Assembly (NCBI GenBank): GCA_023411175.1
Contig: JAEYPB010000004.1
Coordinates: 10,837 to 74,836, forward strand
Length of the DNA: 64,000 nt
Origin: Bacillota bacterium
GTDB lineage: Bacteria > Bacillota > Clostridia > Christensenellales > Aristaeellaceae
Direction: 5' to 3'
Shown here: positions 34,957 through 43,130 of the stretch, one piece after another
Numbering within the stretch: the stretch's first letter is position 1
How the letters are laid out: the number at the start of each line of letters is the position of its first letter
Translations under genes and position numbers: made by a program
Notes under the pieces: generated by a model
Told to the model about the DNA's origin: nothing
Databases searched by the model: none
What the model saw: the letters and a program-made list of their open reading frames with translations, nothing else

Positions 34957-36825
34957 ATGAAGCGCATTTTGGTTTGGATGACCCTGGTCGCAATCCTGTT
35001 CACCGTAATGCCGCTCGCGAGCGCGGAGCCAGCCTACACCTATTCGAAGGATGACGTCATGGCGGCGGTCAGCGGCATGAAGCGCATGCCCGCCAACTAT
35101 TATAACGCGGCTGGACTGGCATTGTCGGTGAGCCCCACCATGGGCGCGGCGAAAGCCAAGGAAGTCACGCAGAAGGTGTATACGCTTTGGGCGTTTCTTT
35201 CGGCACACGCCTACACTTACAGCGGGAATGCTTCCATCGCAAATGCGCTGACGGATGAGCAATTGGCCGCAGCTTCCGCCTATCTCATCGCCAACCGTCA
35301 GTATTTTGGCGCGGAGGCCACCGACGTTCTGTGGGACTTCCTTCGGACGACAAAGGGTAACACGCTTGTGAAGCCCGGCATCCCACACAGCCTGCTGGGC
35401 GTGAAATTCGACGCGGCGACGAAGGGCGGGTCCGCGACCGTGAAGGTATACACGACGGCGGCGGCCGGCGAGGTCTGGGTTTCCGATACAAAGGGCAAAG
35501 CGATCAGCAATGTCAGCACCGGGACCGCTTACAATGGAACCTTTGCCTCCTTCAAGGAGTACATCCTGACGGTCAACTACGCCACGGCGGGTAAGAACGC
35601 CGTGCAGATCCACGGAGTGGACGCGGCCGATTCCAGCTACTATCTTACAACCACCGTGGACGTAAAGGGTCCGGCAGCCACCGGCACCACCGGCATCAAC
35701 AGGGCGGCCGTGGTTTCGAAGGTGAAATCCAATTCGGTGCCGCAGGGCACGGCCAGTTCCATTCAGGTCACCACCTCCAGCGGCACGGGCGTTGTGAAGA
35801 TCACCAACTCGAAAGGCACCTTGCTTGCGTTCAGCGATGAACCCACAACCGTTGGCGCCTCCAGCAAGGTCTTTACCCTGAGCTACTGCTTCCCCAGCGC
35901 GGGCAACCAGTCCATCCGCGCGTATGCCGGTACGGAAAGCGGCGGCGCCGTGCTCTGGAACAAGACGTACAAGACCGCTACCGTCAAGGTGTCTTCGGCG
36001 GCCAGCGGCGCCAAGATCTCCAAAGCCACCGCCGCCAGCGTAATGCGCGGGCAGGAATTGACGGTCAGGGTTACCACCTCTACCGGCGCGACCCGCGTTC
36101 AACTGCTTGACGCCAGCAACGAGCTGGTGGACTTTAAAGCGGTTCCCACATCCAGCACCTCGAAGACGCGCACCTTTGAGTTGAAGTACACAACGAACAA
36201 GGCGGGCAGCCACAAGCTCTACGTACAGGCGGGCAATGCCATCGGTTGGAACTCCGCGAAAAAAACCGTTATCGCGAAGGTTCTGGCGCCGACTGTTTCC
36301 AAGCTGACGGCCACCAAGGTGCTGCGCGGAAAGCCCGTCACGATTTCGGGCACCACCACCGCCGCAACCGCTACGCACGCGCGCTTGGTCGACGTCAATG
36401 GCAACCCGCTCAAGAATACTACGCCCGCCGTTGCGACCATTGTTAACCAGAGCTTCTCCTTTACGTGGGATCCGAAGATCTCCGGGAAGAAGGTCGTCTA
36501 CGCGCAGGTCAACGACGGCATCGGCTGGAGCGCGAAAAAGGCCGTGACGGTGTACTTCCTGAACCCCGGGATCAAAGTGAGTGCCACCAAGGCGCGGCGC
36601 GGTACACCCTCCACCATTACGGTGAGGGCATCCGAAACGGTTGTGGAAGTCCAGTTGTATGACAGCAAGAAGAGACTTGTTCAGACCGTGACCGAGCGCA
36701 ACGCCAGCAACTACTTTATGCTGAAATACACCGCGTCCACCAAGGGCAAGAAGACGGTCTACCTTCGGTTCCGTGACGGCATCGGCTGGAGCGGCTATGT
36801 CAAGGGGAGCATCACATTCACCTGA
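34957..36825 (+). CDS. Secreted protein with Ig-like repeats
   Basis: A 622-residue protein with a signal peptide (VWMTLVAILFTVMPLASAEP), an N-terminal helical domain (about 30-150), a unique beta region, and four repeats of roughly 90 residues from about 250 to the end. Each repeat follows the plan V-RG--(T/V)I-V(T/S), V-L-D--G/K-LV, F-LKYT---G-K-VY and ends near (D/N)GIGWS(A/S)KK. They look like beta-sandwich modules typical of surface adhesin stalks. No LPXTG motif or C-terminal anchor is visible, so retention on the cell is unexplained. The start follows GGAGTGGAGGG. It is followed by a strong hairpin (36845-36881). Confidence 0.8.
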   Translation: MKRILVWMTLVAILFTVMPLASAEPAYTYSKDDVMAAVSGMKRMPANYYNAAGLALSVSPTMGAAKAKEVTQKVYTLWAFLSAHAYTYSGNASIANALTDEQLAAASAYLIANRQYFGAEATDVLWDFLRTTKGNTLVKPGIPHSLLGVKFDAATKGGSATVKVYTTAAAGEVWVSDTKGKAISNVSTGTAYNGTFASFKEYILTVNYATAGKNAVQIHGVDAADSSYYLTTTVDVKGPAATGTTGINRAAVVSKVKSNSVPQGTASSIQVTTSSGTGVVKITNSKGTLLAFSDEPTTVGASSKVFTLSYCFPSAGNQSIRAYAGTESGGAVLWNKTYKTATVKVSSAASGAKISKATAASVMRGQELTVRVTTSTGATRVQLLDASNELVDFKAVPTSSTSKTRTFELKYTTNKAGSHKLYVQAGNAIGWNSAKKTVIAKVLAPTVSKLTATKVLRGKPVTISGTTTAATATHARLVDVNGNPLKNTTPAVATIVNQSFSFTWDPKISGKKVVYAQVNDGIGWSAKKAVTVYFLNPGIKVSATKARRGTPSTITVRASETVVEVQLYDSKKRLVQTVTERNASNYFMLKYTASTKGKKTVYLRFRDGIGWSGYVKGSITFT

Positions 36826-36844
36826 CGTACGCGGGCGCTTCGTA

Positions 36845-36881
36845 AAGCATGACGCCCTTTCATCAGCAGGGCGTCATGCTT
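36845..36881 (+). terminator. Terminator of the Ig-like repeat protein gene
   Basis: A 13-bp stem (AAGCATGACGCCC, 36845-36857, and its complement 36869-36881) with an 11-base loop, then CCCCTTC. Confidence 0.65.
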
Positions 36882-36897
36882 CCCCTTCATAAATAAA

Positions 36898-37210
36898 GCG
36901 GACGGACTCTCTGGAGCGCGGTTTCCCATTTCTTATGAAATGACTGGCGCTGGCCTGAAGTCGGCGGGGATCTGTCGCTGACTGGGCGGATGGTCTGTTT
37001 CCCGAGTTTGCTGCCCTCAGCGAACCGCCATAGCAGATCAACAGCATCAAAAGGATGTGTCTCTGGTCGGGCCCCGATCGCCGCTGCCGCGGGAAACTGA
37101 GCAGTACGGCTTCCTGCGAAACGCAGCGGCTCTGGTCAAGCCCGGCCTCAATTGCGCCTAAACGCGCATTGTAGGGTGAAAAAGGAAGATGCACATGGTT
37201 GAAGAAAGCC
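36898..37210 (+). pseudogene. Decayed relic of a bacterial sugar transferase gene
   Basis: No open frame, but the plus strand aligns with the C-terminal half of the intact sugar transferase gene at 38521-39237. Clear segments are YEMTG (against NEMDG), VSLVGPRSPLPRE-EQYG (against MSLVGPRPPLPQEVEKYG) and LVKPGL. Over about 95 bases (37060-37165) roughly four of five bases match by eye, with small indels and in-frame stops. It differs enough to be a separate, older gene rather than a recent copy. The open frame on the opposite strand here (36874-37194) is a shadow. Confidence 0.75.
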
Positions 37211-37522
37211 TTTACAATGCGTCGATGGCAGGATGTCTCACATCAAACCGCCGGATCGGATTTATAGATGCTCGTGAAAGCCGGTCAGCGTCTATGGACA
37301 TTGAACGAATCCATAGCACGCGAAGCCCTGGTTTTGAGGTCTGTGCCTGAGCAAGTATTAATCTGAATGAAGCGGAAGCTTCGACCGAAAGCGAAATTCA
37401 TGCCGAGTATCAAAGGGTTAAGTCATCGAGTGCGCGGACCAGAATCAATAAAGCCTAGCTTGAGTAACGACGTGGTATGATCCGCGAAGGAAGAAGTTGA
37501 CGATGAGGTGTTTGGTTTGAAC
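37211..37522 (+). other. Intergenic region upstream of the first LCP gene
   Basis: About 310 bases of non-coding sequence. The beginning may be the far end of the sugar transferase relic (GGATCGGATT at about 37254-37263 resembles its GGATCGACATT). TATGAT at 37476-37481 could be a -10 box for the LCP gene, but no well-spaced -35 box is seen. Confidence 0.35.
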
Positions 37523-38458
37523 ATGAAATACTGGATTGTGGCGTTGGTCATGGTTCTTATCATGTCAATCGGCATGCAGGGACTCGTTGCGTTCGCGGAA
37601 GCCGTCGACGCTACGGGCGCTGTCGAAGAAACTGCGGCACCGGATGTCCCGGCGAACAGCGACTGGTGGAACATTCTTCTCCTGGGTGGCGACTCGCGCA
37701 GCAAGTCGTCGTACGAGCGCACGGACTCGATGATCGTGCTCTCTGTCAACATCAAAGAGGGCAAGGCCAAGATGACCTCGATCATGCGGGACACCTGGGT
37801 CGGCTACCCGGGCAAGAGCAGCCACGGCAAGATCAACGCGGCCAATGTCTATGGCGGGCCGGAGCTGGCCATGGCGACGGTCAACGAGAACTTCGGGCTT
37901 GATATCAAGGAGTACGTGCTCATCAACATGGCTGGGCTCGTCAATATCATCGATCAGGTTGGTGGCGTTGACATTCCCGTCACAGCGAGCGAGAAGAAGT
38001 GGACAAACAAGTATGCCAAGGATTTCATCAAAAACTTTGGCGCTTACGACGGGGCGACTTCGCTGAAAGAAACCGGCGATTCTGTACACCTGAATGGGCT
38101 ACTGGCGATGTCCTACTGCCGGAACCGTTATACCGGCACGGATTACGCCCGCACGCAGCGGCAGCGCACGGTGCTGTTGGCGGTTCTCGAGAAGCTGAAA
38201 ATAGAGAATGCAGCGCAGCTCATGTCCGTTGCGGCGTCCATCATTGAGAGCGTCGAAACGAATCTGAACTACGCGAATGTCTTTGAGCTGGCGACCCTCG
38301 GACTGAGCCTCGACATGCGAACAATCGAGCAGAACCGCATCCCGGCGGACGGCACCTTCAAATCGGGCATGAAGAACGGCACTTGGTCCATCCGGCCTGA
38401 CTTTGAAAAGAACAAGGATTTGCTGCACGCGTTCATTTACGAGAGCGCCCCGCAGTAA
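37523..38458 (+). CDS. LytR-CpsA-Psr (LCP) family glycan ligase
   Basis: A 311-residue membrane-anchored enzyme with an N-terminal helix (IVALVMVLIMSIGMQGLVAF). The LCP core follows: NILLLGGDSRSKSSYERTDS, MTSIMRDTWVGYPG, KINAANVYGGPELAM, VDIPVTA and LLAMSYCRNRYTGTDYARTQRQ. The conserved Asp and Arg residues for pyrophosphate and metal binding are present. LCP enzymes move undecaprenyl-linked glycans onto peptidoglycan, consistent with its place at the head of the polysaccharide locus. The start is uncertain: ATG 37523, or TTG 37517 with better spacing to GAGG at 37505. Confidence 0.92.
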   Translation: MKYWIVALVMVLIMSIGMQGLVAFAEAVDATGAVEETAAPDVPANSDWWNILLLGGDSRSKSSYERTDSMIVLSVNIKEGKAKMTSIMRDTWVGYPGKSSHGKINAANVYGGPELAMATVNENFGLDIKEYVLINMAGLVNIIDQVGGVDIPVTASEKKWTNKYAKDFIKNFGAYDGATSLKETGDSVHLNGLLAMSYCRNRYTGTDYARTQRQRTVLLAVLEKLKIENAAQLMSVAASIIESVETNLNYANVFELATLGLSLDMRTIEQNRIPADGTFKSGMKNGTWSIRPDFEKNKDLLHAFIYESAPQ

Positions 38459-38520
38459 CGCGGAACTGGTCCGAAGACGGCGTTAACCGGGCAATTAAAG
38501 CGATTGGAAGGAAGCGGCAC

Positions 38521-39237
38521 ATGATCCAAAGAGAAACCGAGTGGCAGGAGCGGGAAGAGGTTCCTCTGGTTCTGTCAGAGCGGGTGCATAGTTCTTCACG
38601 GCCAAACCTTCGGGTATATGCCCATGAATCCCGCTTCTATCTGATCGCGAAGCGAACGATGGACATCGTGCTTTCGAGCGTGGCGTTGGCAGTACTTTTT
38701 CCTTTCCTTGTCGTCGTGTCCGTAATCATCTACCTGGACGATCCAACAGGCGGCCCCGTCTTTGTGCAGGACAGGGTCGGGAAAAATGGAAAGATATTTA
38801 AATTCCTGAAGTTCAGAAGCATGGTCGTGGACGCCGAGGAGCGCCTGGAGGAACTCAAGGACAAGAACGAGATGGACGGCCCGGTCTTCAAGATCCGGAA
38901 CGACCCCCGCGTCACCCGTTTCGGTCGGTTCATCCGCAGAACCAGCATCGACGAATTGCCGCAACTGATCAACATCATCCTGGGGAACATGTCGCTGGTC
39001 GGGCCCAGGCCGCCGCTACCCCAGGAAGTAGAGAAGTACGGCCCCTACGAAATGCAGCGGCTTCTGGTCAAGCCCGGCCTCACCTGCTACTGGCAGGCGC
39101 GCGGGCGCAACGAGATCATGTTTGAAGAGTGGATGGAGCTGGACATGAAGTACGTGCACCATCACAGTCTTTGGATCGACATTAAGCTCCTGCTTTTAAC
39201 TGTGCGGAGCGTTGTGACGGGGAAAGGCGCCATGTAG
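38521..39237 (+). CDS. Undecaprenyl-phosphate sugar phosphotransferase
   Basis: A 238-residue bacterial sugar transferase (PF02397) that starts glycan repeat synthesis by linking a sugar phosphate to undecaprenyl phosphate. One membrane segment (MDIVLSSVALAVLFPFLVVV, about 45-65) is followed by FVQDRVGKNGKIFKFLKFRS, FGRFIRRTSIDELPQLINI, NMSLVGPRPPLP and the C-terminal LVKPGLTCYWQARGRN. The short form, without the extra N-terminal helices of WbaP, resembles EpsL/PglC-like enzymes. The sugar is unknown. It follows the LCP gene by 62 bases. Confidence 0.94.
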   Translation: MIQRETEWQEREEVPLVLSERVHSSSRPNLRVYAHESRFYLIAKRTMDIVLSSVALAVLFPFLVVVSVIIYLDDPTGGPVFVQDRVGKNGKIFKFLKFRSMVVDAEERLEELKDKNEMDGPVFKIRNDPRVTRFGRFIRRTSIDELPQLINIILGNMSLVGPRPPLPQEVEKYGPYEMQRLLVKPGLTCYWQARGRNEIMFEEWMELDMKYVHHHSLWIDIKLLLLTVRSVVTGKGAM

Positions 39238-39388
39238 CCAAAGGTTGGGTTAACCAATCGCCCCAAGTACAAGCCCCACGGTGATACACCCAAGGATAGA
39301 GGGTTGCTGCTGGTCATCGACTTACAGGGGTGAAGATTCCTGCTGCTCTTTCACCGCTTGGGCTCGTTGAGATAGAGTGGAAAGCTGC

Positions 39389-39417
39389 TTGTTGTCTTGA
39401 ACAGTATCTGATATAAT
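39389..39417 (+). promoter_or_regulatory. Promoter of the glycan gene cluster from 39473
   Basis: TTGTTG (39389-39394), 17 bases, TATAAT (39412-39417), in the 235-base gap after the sugar transferase gene. This suggests that a separate transcript begins here. The rest of the gap shows nothing I recognise. Confidence 0.6.
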
Positions 39418-39472
39418 TCTCCGCGGTTTAGTTATGGGTGTTCTTGTATAGCGAACGAAAGGAAAACATTTG

Positions 39473-40483
39473 ATGGCCAAGCGCAATCTTTACGGAACCG
39501 TTATCGTCACATATCGCTGCAACGCTCGGTGCAATATGTGTGATTGCTTTAAGGATCCCTCAAAGCCTTCAGAGGAAATTTCGCTGGATGTAATTCGGAA
39601 GCTTCCAGAGATGGCCTTCACCAACATCACTGGTGGCGAGCCCTTCATCCGGCAGGACATTCCGGAGATCGTGCGGGAACTGTACAAGAAGACCGACCGC
39701 ATCGTCATCTCAACCAACGGCTATTTTTCCGACCGCATTATCGCGCTTTGCAAGGAGTTTCCGCAGATTGGGATCCGCATTAGCATCGAAGGGCTGCAGG
39801 AGACAAACGACGCGATCCGCGGCATTCCCGACGGCTTCAACCGCGGCTATGGCACGCTCAAAAGGCTGGTGGAGATGAAGCACCCGGACGTGGGCTTTGG
39901 CATGACCGTGCAGGACATGAACTGCCACGAACTGGTGCCGCTGTACCGCCTGTCGGACGAGTTGAACATGGAGTTTGCGACGGCGACGCTGCACAACTCG
40001 TTCTACTTCCGCAAAAACGATAACAAAATCGTTGATAAGCCCGAAGTCAGTCGGTGCTTTGAGGACCTGATCAACGAGCTACTCGCTTCCAAGTCGCCGA
40101 AGAAGTGGTTTCGCGCCTATTTCAACCATGGGTTGATCAACTATATCTACGGCCAGAAGCGGCTGCTGCCCTGCGAAATGTCAGATGACGGCTTTTTCAT
40201 TGATCCCTTCGGCGACGTGCTGCCATGCAACGGTATGGCTGAGAAGGCGTCGATGGGGAACCTCAACGATATGACCTGGGATGAGCTTTGGAACAGCGAG
40301 CAGGCCAAAAAAGTGCGCAGCCAAGTGAAACACTGTGATCGAAACTGCTGGATGATCGGCAGCGCGTCTCCTGCGATGCACAAACGCATATGGGTTCCTG
40401 CATGGTGGATTGCCAAGCACAAGCTGTTTATGGGAAACCGCTACCGGTTGAGCGAGAACAAGTTTATACCCGATGAGAAGTAA
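39473..40483 (+). CDS. Radical SAM / SPASM-domain protein
   Basis: A 336-residue radical SAM enzyme. The iron-sulfur cluster motif is C16-NAR-C20-NM-C23 (CX3CX2C), followed by ITGGEPFIRQDIPEI (SAM-binding GGE) and VISTNGY. The C-terminal region has the SPASM-like pattern DPFGDVLPCNGM...GNLNDMTWDELW and further cysteines in KHCDRNC, for an auxiliary cluster. Family members modify peptides, sugars or other small molecules; the position at the head of a polysaccharide cluster suggests glycan or lipid-carrier modification, but this is inference. ATG 39473 (after AAAGGA) is taken over TTG 39470. Its end overlaps the GT4 gene by 11 bases. Confidence 0.9.
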   Translation: MAKRNLYGTVIVTYRCNARCNMCDCFKDPSKPSEEISLDVIRKLPEMAFTNITGGEPFIRQDIPEIVRELYKKTDRIVISTNGYFSDRIIALCKEFPQIGIRISIEGLQETNDAIRGIPDGFNRGYGTLKRLVEMKHPDVGFGMTVQDMNCHELVPLYRLSDELNMEFATATLHNSFYFRKNDNKIVDKPEVSRCFEDLINELLASKSPKKWFRAYFNHGLINYIYGQKRLLPCEMSDDGFFIDPFGDVLPCNGMAEKASMGNLNDMTWDELWNSEQAKKVRSQVKHCDRNCWMIGSASPAMHKRIWVPAWWIAKHKLFMGNRYRLSENKFIPDEK

Positions 40484-41588
40484 GCGGGATACCAGACCGC
40501 TTCGCGTCGTGATGCTGGGACACAAGCGTGTGCCCGGCCGGGAAGGCGGTGTCGAAGTGGTCGTGGAGGAGTTGGCCACCCGGATGGCGGAGCAGGGCGT
40601 CTATGTGACGCTTATCAACCGCTATCGGAGAAGCGGTGCGCGCATGAACAGCTACAAGGGTGCGCAGATTCGCCGTGCTTTCACGCTGGAGAGCCGCAGC
40701 CTCAACGCCGTTGTCTACGCCTTTTTTGCGATGTTGATGGCCGCGTTCGGCCGCTACGACGTGATCCACGTGCACGCCGAGGGTTCCTGCGCGATGCTGC
40801 CAATTGCCAAACTGACCCGAAAGCGCACGGTGGCCACCATCCACGGGCTGGACTGGCAGCGCGCCAAGTGGGGCGGCTTCGCGACGCGCTTTCTGCGCTA
40901 TGGCGAGAAGTGCGCGGCAAAGTACGCGGACGAGGTGATCGTGCTCTCGAAGAGCGTCCAGGATTACTTTCTCACGCAGTACGGCCGCGAGACGCGGCTG
41001 ATCGGAAATGGCGTAAGGCCCACGGTGAACCGTTCCGTGTGCCTGATCGCCGAAAAGTGGGGACTTCAGGCAGGCGGATACATCCTTTTCCTGGCGCGAA
41101 TCGTGCCGGAGAAAGGGCTTCACGATCTGCTGGACGCATTTGCCGCGCTCGATACCGGCATGAAGCTGGTCGTCGCCGGCGACAACAGCCACGCCGCCGA
41201 CTATTTCCATGCCGTCCGGGAAAAAGCCGCGAAGGATCCCCGCGTGATCATGGTGGGCTTCGCCTCGGGAGAGATTTTGGACGAGCTCTATACGAACTGC
41301 TTTCTCTATGTACTTCCCAGCAGCATTGAGGGCATGCCGATGACGCTCCTCGAGGCGATGAGCCATGGTTGCCTGTGCTTGGTCAGCGACATTCCGGAGA
41401 ACACGGACGTGCTGAACGGCGCGGGCCTTACGTTTGGAACGGGTGATGTCGAATCGCTCCGGAACGCACTGGGAGGCGCGCTGACGGGTGACGGATTCCA
41501 GGCGTTGAAGGACGCGGCCCGCGTCCGGGCCGGACAATTTGGCTGGGACAGCGTCGTTGACCGCACGCTGGAACTCTACGCTGATTGA
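40473..41588 (+). CDS. GT4-family glycosyltransferase
   Basis: A 371-residue GT-B fold glycosyltransferase. The N-terminal half opens VVMLGHKRVPGREGGVEVVV. The C-terminal donor domain has FLARIVPEKGLHDLLDAF, followed by SSIEGMPMTLLEAMSHGCLC, where the E-x7-E pattern of retaining GT4 enzymes is visible. It probably adds one sugar to the undecaprenyl-linked repeat unit. The donor and linkage are unknown; dTDP-rhamnose made by the downstream rml genes is a candidate donor. Overlaps the radical SAM gene by 11 bases. Confidence 0.92.
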   Translation: MRSKRDTRPLRVVMLGHKRVPGREGGVEVVVEELATRMAEQGVYVTLINRYRRSGARMNSYKGAQIRRAFTLESRSLNAVVYAFFAMLMAAFGRYDVIHVHAEGSCAMLPIAKLTRKRTVATIHGLDWQRAKWGGFATRFLRYGEKCAAKYADEVIVLSKSVQDYFLTQYGRETRLIGNGVRPTVNRSVCLIAEKWGLQAGGYILFLARIVPEKGLHDLLDAFAALDTGMKLVVAGDNSHAADYFHAVREKAAKDPRVIMVGFASGEILDELYTNCFLYVLPSSIEGMPMTLLEAMSHGCLCLVSDIPENTDVLNGAGLTFGTGDVESLRNALGGALTGDGFQALKDAARVRAGQFGWDSVVDRTLELYAD

Positions 41589-41605
41589 GGAGGAACCGCA
41601 TTCAA

Positions 41606-42421
41606 ATGGAACAGACACATTGTGATCCGGCTGTACACGACGGGCTTCTTATCATGCTCAAGGATTTCGATAGGATCTGCCGAGAACATCATATCCGCTA
41701 TTCGCTGCACGGAGGAACGCTGCTGGGGGCAATCCGGCACAAGGGCTTCATCCCTTGGGACGACGACGCCGACATCTCGATCACACGTGAGGAGTACAAA
41801 AAGCTGAAGCGCGCTTTCGATTCTGAAAATTCGGATCTGCGCCTCTACGACAGCCACGGGCAGATCCCCATCCTCGCCTATTGCGAAGGCCAAACCGAGC
41901 CCCTGGTCTGGGTGGATCTGTTCATCTACGATTACATCTCTGAGCGCCGCATTCCCCGCAAGCTGAAGCAGATGCTATTGACGCTTCTGAGCGCAATGTC
42001 TAAGACCCGCGAAGTATTCCTGATCAGTAAGCGGGAAAACTACGCCCCCTACAAGCGGGTGCTGTTTACCGCCGCATTCTGGTTCGGGCGGCTGTTTCCG
42101 ATTTCCCTTAAGCTCAAGTGGTACCGCTGGGTATCGGAACGCGCCTTCACCGGCTCCAAAAAGTTTATTCACCGCTCCAACGATCAGCAGAGCGCGCTGG
42201 TCATCACGCTTTCGGCGGAGTGCATGGAGGATTACATCGACGTTCCTTTTGAAGACGCGCGCCTGATGGTCAGCAAGCGGTACGAGGACATCCTGGTTTC
42301 CTCCTATGGAGAGAGTTACATGCAGCCGCCCAAGGCCGAGACAATCGCCGAAGAAGCCCGGAGCCATGACAGCTTCCGAAAGGTCTACGGCAATATGTTT
42401 CGGAGGAATGCTTCGATATGA
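41606..42421 (+). CDS. LicD-family phosphotransferase
   Basis: A 271-residue LicD protein, a family that transfers phosphocholine, phosphoribitol or similar groups from CDP-linked donors to glycans. The signature is YSLHGGTLLGAIRHKGFIPW followed by DDDADI, with AYCEGQTEPLVWVDLFIYDY after it. The conserved Asp cluster is present, so it looks intact. ATG 41606 is used; a TTG at 41585 overlaps the ribosome site. The next two genes, which would normally supply the CDP-linked donor, are broken, so its donor must come from elsewhere or the enzyme is idle. Confidence 0.9.
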   Translation: MEQTHCDPAVHDGLLIMLKDFDRICREHHIRYSLHGGTLLGAIRHKGFIPWDDDADISITREEYKKLKRAFDSENSDLRLYDSHGQIPILAYCEGQTEPLVWVDLFIYDYISERRIPRKLKQMLLTLLSAMSKTREVFLISKRENYAPYKRVLFTAAFWFGRLFPISLKLKWYRWVSERAFTGSKKFIHRSNDQQSALVITLSAECMEDYIDVPFEDARLMVSKRYEDILVSSYGESYMQPPKAETIAEEARSHDSFRKVYGNMFRRNASI

Positions 42422-42614
42422 ATATTGCACTGGTTATTGCAGGTGGCAGCGGAAAGCGGATGAGCCAGGAGATTCCGAAGCAGTTCATCAATATTTATGG
42501 GAAGCCTGGCTGATCTACACGCTGGAGTCCTTCGAGCGACATCCGCTGATCGATCATATCTTCGTGGTTTGCATCAAAGGATGGGAAGGCGTCCTGAGCG
42601 CCTACGAGGACTAA
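42418..42614 (+). pseudogene. Truncated, frameshifted IspD/TarI-type cytidylyltransferase
   Basis: The start overlaps the licD stop by 4 bases (ATGA). The frame reads MNIALVIAGGSGKRMSQ, then EIPKQFINIYGKP, which is the nucleotide-binding start of IspD/TarI-like cytidylyltransferases. A one-base deletion near 42508-42512 then moves the reading to LIYTLESFERHPLIDHIF and VVCIKGWEGVL before a stop at 42614. About 65 of some 230 expected codons remain. TarI-type enzymes make CDP-ribitol, IspD makes CDP-methylerythritol; beside licD the former role is more likely. Confidence 0.85.
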
Positions 42615-42616
42615 CG

Positions 42617-43098
42617 ATGCGACCGGAGATGGCGGCCATCCCGGCTTACTGGGACTCACTGGAAGAGGTTTGCAGCCTCCCGCTCCTCTGTGAGAGGATG
42701 CGCGGCAGCCGGGCGTTCGTCGCCGGCGCGACCGGCAGTTCTTTCGTGTCGCCGCCGCCAGAAGGGACATCGCGGTCAAGAGCGGGGGCGAGCCGGTGCG
42801 TTTCTACTGCTACGCGGTGGACGCGGCTAGCGCGCTGGTCGCGATCCTATTATCCGGCGCAAGCGGCGAGGCCTGCAACATCGCGGATCGACATTCGGTC
42901 GTCAGCATCGTGGAGCTTACCGGCCTGATCGCGGCCGAGATCCGTGCGTTTTGAAGCGTCCACTGAGGCGGAGCGCGCCGGGTATACGGCCGTCACGCGT
43001 GGGATGCTCAGCGGGGAGAAACTGGAAGGGCTAGGCTGGCGTGCGCAGACGGATCTGCCCAGCGGCATCGCTCAGACGCTGTCCATCCTTCGGACTAT
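42617..43098 (+). pseudogene. Internally deleted NAD-dependent epimerase/dehydratase relic
   Basis: The start (ATG 42617) reads LEEVCSLPLLCERMRGSR then AFVAGATG, the nucleotide-binding entry of an extended SDR. It then runs out of frame. From about 42775 the C-terminal part is readable: SGGEPVRFYCYAVDAASALV, then LLSGASGEACNIAD and VVSIVELTGLIA up to a stop near 42954. After a further frameshift comes GYTAVTRGMLSGEKLEGLGW. So the middle of the gene is deleted and the end is frameshifted. It continues the broken licD-linked gene set. Confidence 0.75.
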
Positions 43099-43130
43099 GG
43101 AAACCCCATTGAACTTGAGAGGTGAATGGC

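Noticed and set aside
36874..37194. 106-codon ORF on the minus strand
   Set aside because: It is antisense to the sugar transferase relic, whose plus-strand similarity is clear; the minus-strand translation matches no family I know.
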